NCBI GenBank assembly: GCA_030596225.1
Contig: JAUVKO010000004.1
Span: forward strand, 1 to 20,000
Length of the DNA stretch: 20,000 nucleotides
DNA from: Fidelibacterota bacterium
GTDB taxonomy: Bacteria > Fidelibacterota > UBA8477 > JABMPR01
Direction: 5' to 3'
A program made the translations under genes and the position numbers. Of the stretch, positions 14,741-20,000 are shown piece by piece. Numbering within the stretch: the stretch's first letter is position 1; each line of letters begins with the position of its first letter. Below the pieces are notes generated by a model. The model was not told where the DNA came from. It saw only the letters and a program-made list of their open reading frames with translations, and did no database searches.

Positions 14741-17530
14741 TTAAAAGGTCATCTCAAATCGTGCAGAGACCATATTGTCAGAATAGTCGCTTGAATCACT
14801 TACATAACGACGCAGATCATAACTACCAATCACGCGGGACTTGACAACAGTATTGCCCACATTCAACGATTTGAATGAATATTGGGTATTGATCTGTGCA
14901 TTGGTTTGAGTTTTGAGTGAAGCGGTGAGGACATCATCCTCATATTTTTTAGACTCAAAGGTCATATACTGAAAGCTCCCACGTATTACCAGATTGTTTC
15001 CGAACAATCGATACCCAGCTCCAAGCCGGTAGGTATTGAAAGCATTAGCCTGGTGATACGGGTTACTACTTTCATAGAGCTGATTTTGGTTATTCCGTAT
15101 GGAAAGAGTGGTAGTAAGCGGAATAACAAATTCAGATCTTAGATTAAAACCAAAAAGATTGGATGCACGGAGCAAGCCTTCCTGACCCACCACAGTATTG
15201 TCCATATTTGAGCGCATGATATTTAATGAAAGCGTATTGTCAATCGGCCCGGTCTTCACTACATAAGTTAAATTTACATTTGAGTTTAGCGATTCGTTCA
15301 ATTCTCGATCATCAACTACAATGACTGTATCTACACCAGAAGCCAGGGTTTGTGTTATGTTAATCGTTTCATCAACATTATTGTCGCGAGTAAAAAATTT
15401 CATATTCATGGTAATCGTTGGCAAGCCTTGCCCAGGATTAAGCGTAACTCCGCCACTGTAAGTACTTTGGAGCAGTCTTGGATCAATTAGGGGGTTCAGG
15501 GAAGTTGTATTATTCTTATGCGATTCCCAACCCAGATTCAGATATACCATATTGTTAAGCAGGCGAATCTTATCTGTCACCTTCCAGCCATTCCAGCCCT
15601 TTCCATCCAAACGTAAGACCGGGCTGCCCAGAGCTTTATATCCAGGACCTACATGATGATAATCAATATGGATAAAATGGTTGTAGTAATTCAATTTAAC
15701 TGCAAAATGTAGTGCAATCGTGGTAAGAGCAGCTAAATATTTTTTATTGTTCAGGCTTTCCACATCAACAGGTAAGGTCAGATTTTCGTTCAAGATAAAA
15801 AAATCGGCTAGATTCGCCGGGTCAAACTCACCATCGGTCAGTAAGAAATTTAATCCAGACCCAGAAAAGATTTCATCAATACTTTCTAAAGGAAGACCTA
15901 TAACACCTGAGCCAAGTGTATCATCAAGAGTAGTATCAGCAAGGAGAGCAAACGTATCTAATCGTGCCCGAGTCAGTGGGCCATCGAGAATATTCCTATT
16001 ATAAAGAGAGAATGCAGCACTCCCCTGTACTACAAAACGATGATCATCCAGAGCTAGTTTAAAATCAGAACCAACAACGACATTATCTTCCGGCATGCTT
16101 CCGTCTAGATAATATTGGATAGGCCGTAGACTATCATCCAGCATATATGAGTCTGCTCCAAAGGGAACGGTTACAGAACCGGTTTCTCCAAATAATTCTT
16201 CAGAGTAAGTGGATCCATCCCATAAACTTGGACGAACAGAAACACTATTGACACTATCTCTCACATGCACATAAAACATGCCCATCTGGAAGATCTTGCC
16301 TGCACCAAAACTCGGTCGAATTGCAAAGAGACCTCGTTCGAAGCTATACCTTGATCGGTTCCATTCAGAGCTTGTACTATCAAACGCAGCTATACCGGTG
16401 ATGGCACGGGCAGTTTGTCCACTGACGACATGCAAATTCACCCATTTGAAACGCAGATCGAGATTATGACCACGCACGCGTTTACCCCAAAGCGCTAATC
16501 TGTTCATCATGGCTGTATCATCACCAAAGGCATATTTTAGCCAGGAGGTTCTAACTTTAAGTCCATAACGGTTCTGAGCCTGGAGGGTTTCACTCTCTTT
16601 GCTGGTAATATTTGCATACAATTTGACCTTGGCCCAGTCAAAGTTGATGTTAGTTGAAAAATCGGCTCGATTAACAGCCTGAAAGTTTGGTGTATACGTA
16701 GAGGTAGTGACAGTCGAATCACCTGCCAGTGTGTCAATTTGTGTACCAACTATATTGATCAAATCCTGGCGATGATTTATATTTAAATTCCCATTTATGT
16801 CCATCTCAAAAATCTTCTGTGCTGCACTACGAACATCAAAACTCCAGGAGGTTGATGAGAGGCGTACTCCATAGATATTTGAGACTTCAATAAATATGTT
16901 ATGCTTCCCGGCACTGAGCAAATTAGGTTTATACGTGATAAGATCTGTGGTCACCAGAGAGTAAGCGGTAACATCTACATTATTAAAAAATACACGAACT
17001 GAATTAACATCGACATTTTCAAGGTTGAATAGTGAAACCGCAACGATCATTGGCTCCCCATAGGGAATAACAGTACCCGGATCAGGAGTCAAAATGACCA
17101 GTTCACCGAAGTTCTCACCTATATTTAGTGGTGCATCTTCAAGTTCGGGTGCAGCAACAGCTACGTATTGGGGATTTGACAGCGGATCTGAATTTGCCGG
17201 AAAGGAAACCAATCCACCATTTTTCAGACTAACTACTATGACATATTCAAGTCCGGGAGCTCCGACAACCTCACCGGGAAGGATTCCGGTAAGCTTGAAC
17301 TCCCCAACCCCCATCATTTCCTCCAGGAAACCTACTTGACCGGCAAGCCGATAGAGTATCTTTGCATCTAATATTTCGTCTAACTCACCGGTATAGATAG
17401 CCTCTAAATCCAGACTATTCCCCTCAATAGCCTCCCGAGGGGGAATATGGATAATCTCGCCAAGCTGCAGGGAAGCATATGCGCTCAATCCTATCCCAAA
17501 CAGCAATATTGTTAGGAATTTTTTCAACAT
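14741..17530 (-). CDS. large outer-membrane beta-barrel protein with N-terminal Ig-like domain
   Basis: 929 residues, family not recognised. A signal peptide (MLKKFLTILLFGIGLSAYA) is followed by about 220 residues of soluble beta-rich sequence. Part of it is an Ig-like repeat at about 145-235 (VILTPDPGTVIPYGEPMIV...VRVFFNNVDVTAYS...AGKHNIFIEVSN...). From about residue 240 alternating polar/hydrophobic strands with frequent aromatic ends run to the C-terminus (e.g. ADFSTNINFDWAKVKLYANI, NLDLRFKWVNLHVVSG). The protein ends in SARFEMTF with a terminal Phe, the outer-membrane insertion signal. There is no TonB box or plug motif, so it is not an obvious TonB receptor despite the FecR neighbour. 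It lies between FecR (21 bp) and the cyclase (34 bp). I infer a structural or sensory envelope protein. Confidence 0.8.
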   Translation of the reverse strand: MLKKFLTILLFGIGLSAYASLQLGEIIHIPPREAIEGNSLDLEAIYTGELDEILDAKILYRLAGQVGFLEEMMGVGEFKLTGILPGEVVGAPGLEYVIVVSLKNGGLVSFPANSDPLSNPQYVAVAAPELEDAPLNIGENFGELVILTPDPGTVIPYGEPMIVAVSLFNLENVDVNSVRVFFNNVDVTAYSLVTTDLITYKPNLLSAGKHNIFIEVSNIYGVRLSSTSWSFDVRSAAQKIFEMDINGNLNINHRQDLINIVGTQIDTLAGDSTVTTSTYTPNFQAVNRADFSTNINFDWAKVKLYANITSKESETLQAQNRYGLKVRTSWLKYAFGDDTAMMNRLALWGKRVRGHNLDLRFKWVNLHVVSGQTARAITGIAAFDSTSSEWNRSRYSFERGLFAIRPSFGAGKIFQMGMFYVHVRDSVNSVSVRPSLWDGSTYSEELFGETGSVTVPFGADSYMLDDSLRPIQYYLDGSMPEDNVVVGSDFKLALDDHRFVVQGSAAFSLYNRNILDGPLTRARLDTFALLADTTLDDTLGSGVIGLPLESIDEIFSGSGLNFLLTDGEFDPANLADFFILNENLTLPVDVESLNNKKYLAALTTIALHFAVKLNYYNHFIHIDYHHVGPGYKALGSPVLRLDGKGWNGWKVTDKIRLLNNMVYLNLGWESHKNNTTSLNPLIDPRLLQSTYSGGVTLNPGQGLPTITMNMKFFTRDNNVDETINITQTLASGVDTVIVVDDRELNESLNSNVNLTYVVKTGPIDNTLSLNIMRSNMDNTVVGQEGLLRASNLFGFNLRSEFVIPLTTTLSIRNNQNQLYESSNPYHQANAFNTYRLGAGYRLFGNNLVIRGSFQYMTFESKKYEDDVLTASLKTQTNAQINTQYSFKSLNVGNTVVKSRVIGSYDLRRYVSDSSDYSDNMVSARFEMTF

Positions 17531-17551
17531 TTAAGTGCCACTGATCAGATT

Positions 17552-18259
17552 TTATTCAGCGTATTCGATTATAATAAATTTTTCTGCTTGAGTCTCTTCA
17601 TTGACCATCTTGATGCGTAATTCATGGATAGTGCTGGTTTCTTCTTCAGGATCATCATCACTTTCAGGATCATCAGGCACATCACCTGTCACTGTTTCTT
17701 CAACAGTTACTGACCCATCCGGATTTGAGGTAGCAGTTTCATCTACTCCAACGTTCTGCACAAGACCACTAATCAGATTTTCCACCTCGACGATACCTTC
17801 AAGAACAGTAAAAGTATCACCATCCTCATTACTCTGAACCCACCATTCAGTTCCTTTCACGGAAGCCACCGAAGTTGGTGTCGCAATACGAAATTCACCT
17901 TTTTGCTTGGACACAGTTGCTTTAACTGTTCCATAATCCAGAGAAATCGTTTTTGATATTTTACCGCGTTCAACTGCAGCCAGGATCTCCATCTCAGAAT
18001 TACCCTTGATCTTAAGCTGACTTTTGTCATCCAAAAAGAAGATCGCTACAAAACCATCTTCTCGGGTCTTGATCCAATCATGGTTTTTAAGTTGTGTACC
18101 CATGACAGCCTTAGAATCATAGTCATCTGCATTAAATTTCTTATGGAATGTTGCACCTTTAGACTTCGCAATAACCCCAATTGGTTCTTGCGCAACTACA
18201 CTCATGGATGCTATTGACAGCAGGCTTAAAATAATAATTAACTTAAAAATATATTTCAT
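17552..18259 (-). CDS. periplasmic FecR-domain protein
   Basis: 235 residues. An N-terminal signal peptide (about 1-23, ending SVVAQ) places it outside the cytoplasm. A FecR domain spans about 55-165: MGTQLKNHDWIKTREDGFVAIFFLDDKSQLKI, then ISLDYGTVKATV, FRIATPTSVASVKGTEWWV and FTVLEGIVEVEN, all typical. An acidic low-complexity linker (about 194-208, Asp/Glu/Pro-rich) leads to a short C-terminal strand region. Classic FecR is an anti-sigma transducer with an inner-membrane anchor and a cytoplasmic N-terminal domain. This protein has neither, and no sigma factor gene adjoins, so it belongs to the secreted FecR group often found beside CHASE2 or OMP genes. It starts 9 bp after the preceding gene and sits 21 bp before the OMP gene. 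Confidence 0.88.
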   Translation of the reverse strand: MKYIFKLIIILSLLSIASMSVVAQEPIGVIAKSKGATFHKKFNADDYDSKAVMGTQLKNHDWIKTREDGFVAIFFLDDKSQLKIKGNSEMEILAAVERGKISKTISLDYGTVKATVSKQKGEFRIATPTSVASVKGTEWWVQSNEDGDTFTVLEGIVEVENLISGLVQNVGVDETATSNPDGSVTVEETVTGDVPDDPESDDDPEEETSTIHELRIKMVNEETQAEKFIIIEYAE

Positions 18260-18268
18260 ACTTAACCT

Positions 18269-19399
18269 CTATTGAGTCGTAATGCTTTCGATTTCATAGA
18301 CCCCATTCATAAGTTGCACCAGAAGCGCAGCAAAGATTGTTGGACTTACAGTTGCACCATCCAGGGTAATTTCAGCACAGACCCCGTAGCCTTCCAAGGG
18401 GCCATTTGCACCAAAGAGGATGTTGTACTGGCTATCTCCCAAAACATTACGCAATTGCTGCTGACAGGGAGTTTCAGTTTGTCCACCACTGTCCAGAATA
18501 GAAAAGCTACTGACTATGCTATACATCTCTTTATCGGCGCTATTGGAATGACATATTTTTTTAACCTGCCACACGTATGTTTTCCCAATCTCCAAAGATC
18601 GTCCAACCTGGTCACTATATTGAAAAGTGCTTGCACTACCGAGCGAGTAAAAATCCTGGTTATCCGGATAAGGCAATGAAGACTCACTATTGATGGCATC
18701 ATCAAATGAACTGTGTAGAAGTGGATTGTATTCACATATTCTAAGATAGTAGTCATCACATCCCTGGGAGGTCCATTGGAAAAATGGATTGGTTCCACCA
18801 ATTTGTTCCTCATCACGAGGGGAAACGATAGTAAAGCTTTCCGGCTTCACAATGGTGATAACTTTATTGGGATTGAAACCTACATACTCGACAGAGTAGC
18901 CAGAAGGAGCTTCGATATTCAGGTCAAATGTATATGTACCTTCAGGTAGTTCTCCATCTATCATTTTAAGCAGCAAGTCACTGCTTTTTGCTCCACTGAT
19001 ACCTTCATAGTGAAATTGGGCAAATTCAACTATATTGCCGAGTTCATCAGCTATACCTTCGTCAACTACGTTCTCATGCAGATTGGTGTTAGAGATAGTA
19101 AGGGGAGCGACTAGATCAAGTGAAAACTCCACATCAAAAAGGGTAGGATCATCCAGTTCTAAGGCAGGGGCATAAGCTTTCAGAGATATCTTAAATTTAA
19201 GATTCTGTACACTATTTTCACCTGGATCAATTCTGTAATTAAATAGTGTTGAATTTCCGGGGCCAAAACTTTTTTGAGCGTCTATGATATAAATAAAATC
19301 CCACTCAGCCAGATCAAGGGGAGCAGTAACTGTTATAGTTTGCCCTTGGAGCATGCTCCCTATGGACAGGGCAAGTATTAAATAAATAATCTTTTTCAT
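18269..19399 (-). CDS. secreted hypothetical protein with a fibronectin/Ig-like domain
   Basis: 376 residues, family not recognised. I place the start at the ATG 19397-19399 because it follows a perfect AGGAGG and begins a clean signal peptide (MKKIIYLILALSIGSMLQG). An in-frame ATG at 19435 would add 12 unlikely residues. Residues 20-185 form a beta-rich region. Residues about 188-303 resemble a fibronectin-like fold: FTIVSPRDEEQIGGTNPFFQWTS..CDDYYLRICEYNP...IGKTYVWQVKKIC...SSFSI. This 'P...F.W...Y.L.I...Y.W.V' pattern is seen in secreted FCB and cyanobacterial proteins. Five Cys (about 214, 222, 283, 312, 348) could form disulfides. It is first in the FecR-OMP-cyclase unit and lies just after the rRNA operon terminator. 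Confidence 0.75.
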   Translation of the reverse strand: MKKIIYLILALSIGSMLQGQTITVTAPLDLAEWDFIYIIDAQKSFGPGNSTLFNYRIDPGENSVQNLKFKISLKAYAPALELDDPTLFDVEFSLDLVAPLTISNTNLHENVVDEGIADELGNIVEFAQFHYEGISGAKSSDLLLKMIDGELPEGTYTFDLNIEAPSGYSVEYVGFNPNKVITIVKPESFTIVSPRDEEQIGGTNPFFQWTSQGCDDYYLRICEYNPLLHSSFDDAINSESSLPYPDNQDFYSLGSASTFQYSDQVGRSLEIGKTYVWQVKKICHSNSADKEMYSIVSSFSILDSGGQTETPCQQQLRNVLGDSQYNILFGANGPLEGYGVCAEITLDGATVSPTIFAALLVQLMNGVYEIESITTQ

Positions 19400-19403
19400 G
19401 TTT

Positions 19404-19409
19404 CCTCCT
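19404..19409 (-). promoter_or_regulatory. consensus ribosome-binding site of the secreted protein gene
   Basis: AGGAGG on the minus strand, 4 bp before the ATG at 19399. It is the strongest Shine-Dalgarno I noticed in the window, and it decides the start in favour of 19399 over the upstream in-frame ATG. Confidence 0.85.
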
Positions 19410-19478
19410 GCGATGGAATAAAATATAATACACATAGATCAACTCCACGTGCGCCATATCATCTTCCTATTTAGCTGG

Positions 19479-19507
19479 AATTTAGCCTGTGATTGCGGTA
19501 TAAACAA
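19479..19507 (-). promoter_or_regulatory. weak candidate promoter of the FecR-OMP-cyclase unit
   Basis: On the minus strand TTGTTT (19502-19507) and TAAATT (19479-19484) are 17 bp apart. The matches to -35 and -10 are partial (-10 is 4 of 6). Transcription would begin near 19472, placing the CRP-like site at about -68, near positions used by class I activators. This is the best pair I found in the 200-bp gap, and it is not strong. Confidence 0.25.
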
Positions 19508-19532
19508 CACAAGCGTAACCCTTTTTAGAGTC

Positions 19533-19548
19533 TGTGTTTTTCATCACA
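19533..19548. promoter_or_regulatory. CRP/FNR-family-like palindrome upstream of the cyclase unit
   Basis: On the minus strand the sequence is TGTGA-TGAAAA-ACACA, matching the CRP consensus TGTGA-N6-TCACA at 9 of 10 arm positions. It lies in the gap between the rRNA terminator and the first gene of a unit that ends in an adenylate cyclase. Another TGTGA half-site occurs at 19566-19570. No crp gene is in the window, and single 16-bp matches can arise by chance. Confidence 0.45.
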
Positions 19549-19603
19549 TTGCAGTAATTAGCTTATCACAAGACTAAAATCGGAGGGTTAGGACAGCATC
19601 TTT

Positions 19604-19638
19604 CCAAAAAAACAAAGAGCCCCATAACGGGGCTCTTT
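19604..19638 (-). terminator. intrinsic terminator of the rRNA operon
   Basis: A perfect 10-bp stem (AAAGAGCCCC / GGGGCTCTTT, 19614-19623 and 19629-19638) with a 5-nt loop is followed on the minus strand by G and a run of seven T. It lies 8 bp after the 5S rRNA 3' end, separating the rRNA operon from the protein-coding unit downstream. Confidence 0.93.
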
Positions 19639-19645
19639 AAGGTTT

Positions 19646-19759
19646 CTCGACAACGTCCTACTTTCACACCCTCAAAGAAGGCACTATCATCGGCGCTACA
19701 GGCCTTAACTTCCGAGGTCGGAATGGGATCGGGTGTTTCCCCTGTGCTAAAGTCGTCGA
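19646..19759 (-). rRNA. rrf: 5S ribosomal RNA
   Basis: About 114 nt. The minus strand carries the universal core CCCGATCCCATTCCGACCTC followed by GGAAGTTAAG, a hallmark of bacterial 5S. The ends CGACGAC and GTTGTCG pair to form the terminal helix, which sets the boundaries to within a few bases. A terminator follows directly. Confidence 0.96.
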
Positions 19760-19802
19760 AAAATCAAAAATCTGATCATTAACATTTCGTAAAAGCCCCC
19801 TC

Positions 19803-19829
19803 TCGCAGAGTTCGCAGAGTTCGCAGAGG
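19803..19829. repeat. triple 9-bp tandem repeat in the 23S-5S spacer
   Basis: TCGCAGAGT, TCGCAGAGT, TCGCAGAGG, followed by CGCAAAG. Related CTCTGCG-type intergenic repeats occur widely in environmental bacterial genomes, though their origin is unclear. The rest of the 19760-19918 spacer holds a short palindrome at 19850-19867 and no tRNA. Confidence 0.75.
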
Positions 19830-19849
19830 CGCAAAGTTTATTTTACGAT

Positions 19850-19867
19850 TTTGTCAAAATTGACAAA
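19850..19867. repeat. short palindrome in the 23S-5S spacer
   Basis: TTTGTCAA and TTGACAAA, perfect 8-bp arms separated by two A. It could form part of an rRNA-processing structure or be incidental. Confidence 0.4.
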
Positions 19868-19918
19868 GTATGGGAAAAAGCTGAGTAGTTCGCGATGCGT
19901 ACTAGAGTTAGAATAATA

Positions 19919-20000
19919 TTGATCAAGCCTCACGGTAAATTAGTACCACTCGGCTGAACATGTTACCATGCTTACACCTGTGGCCTATCAAACTCATAAT
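19919..20000 (-). rRNA. rrl: 23S ribosomal RNA, 3' end (runs off the window)
   Basis: The minus strand reads GAGTTTGATAGGCCACAGGT, then GTAAGCATGGTAACATGTTC and AGCCGAGTGGTACTAATTTA, then CCGTGAGGCTTGATCAA. These are the conserved last bases of bacterial 23S rRNA (compare the E. coli end GGTACTAATGAACCGTGAGG). Only about 80 nt are in the window, and the exact 3' end is uncertain by a few bases. Confidence 0.93.

Noticed and set aside
17552..18259. FecR protein read as a classical anti-sigma factor with a TonB receptor (the OMP)
   Set aside because: It has a cleavable-type signal peptide, no cytoplasmic domain and no adjacent ECF sigma factor, and the OMP lacks TonB box and plug motifs.
19400..19435. 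Upstream in-frame ATG (19433-19435) as start of the secreted protein gene
   Set aside because: It adds 12 residues before a clean signal peptide and ignores the perfect AGGAGG at 19404-19409, which serves the ATG at 19399.
19760..19918. tRNA gene in the 23S-5S spacer
   Set aside because: No cloverleaf, TTCGA loop or CCA end could be found on either strand.

Overview
The window looks like a chromosomal segment of a moderately low-GC, Gram-negative, didermic bacterium, probably of the FCB group (Bacteroidota / Marinimicrobia / Calditrichota relatives). The evidence is a PorX-like response regulator (receiver plus PglZ domain), large outer-membrane beta-barrel and FecR-domain proteins, and a TPR plus periplasmic-binding protein resembling LpoA. 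The phylum is an inference and no species is claimed. Every gene I support lies on the minus strand, so the window reads biologically from right to left.

Right edge (about 19600-20000): the 3' end of a 23S rRNA gene, a short spacer with a triple 9-bp repeat, a 5S rRNA and a strong intrinsic terminator. This is the tail of an rRNA operon.

19600-12289: a tightly spaced four-gene unit encoding a secreted protein with a fibronectin-like domain, a periplasmic FecR-domain protein, a 929-residue outer-membrane beta-barrel protein and a CHASE2-sensor class III adenylate cyclase. A CRP-like palindrome lies about 135 bp upstream of the first gene. That raises the possibility that the cAMP made by the last gene feeds back on its own operon. 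This is the best candidate for a little-described system in the window: an envelope-sensing cAMP module.

12107-9410: a PorX-like regulator with a PglZ phosphodiesterase-type output, overlapping tsaE and then tsaB (tRNA t6A synthesis).

9409-9021: a gene-free interval holding a 161-bp MITE-like near-perfect palindrome, a wide inverted repeat, and the likely accD promoter with a direct repeat across its -35 box.

9020-1: a long run of housekeeping genes in close succession: accD, surE, guaA, glmS, a TPR/periplasmic-binding lipoprotein-like gene, pgeF, uppP and holA (cut by the window edge). Four of these (glmS, the LpoA-like gene, pgeF, uppP) point to peptidoglycan precursor supply and quality control. 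The pgeF gene is odd: its conserved N-terminus has no standard start codon and its first metal-binding His appears to be Ser.
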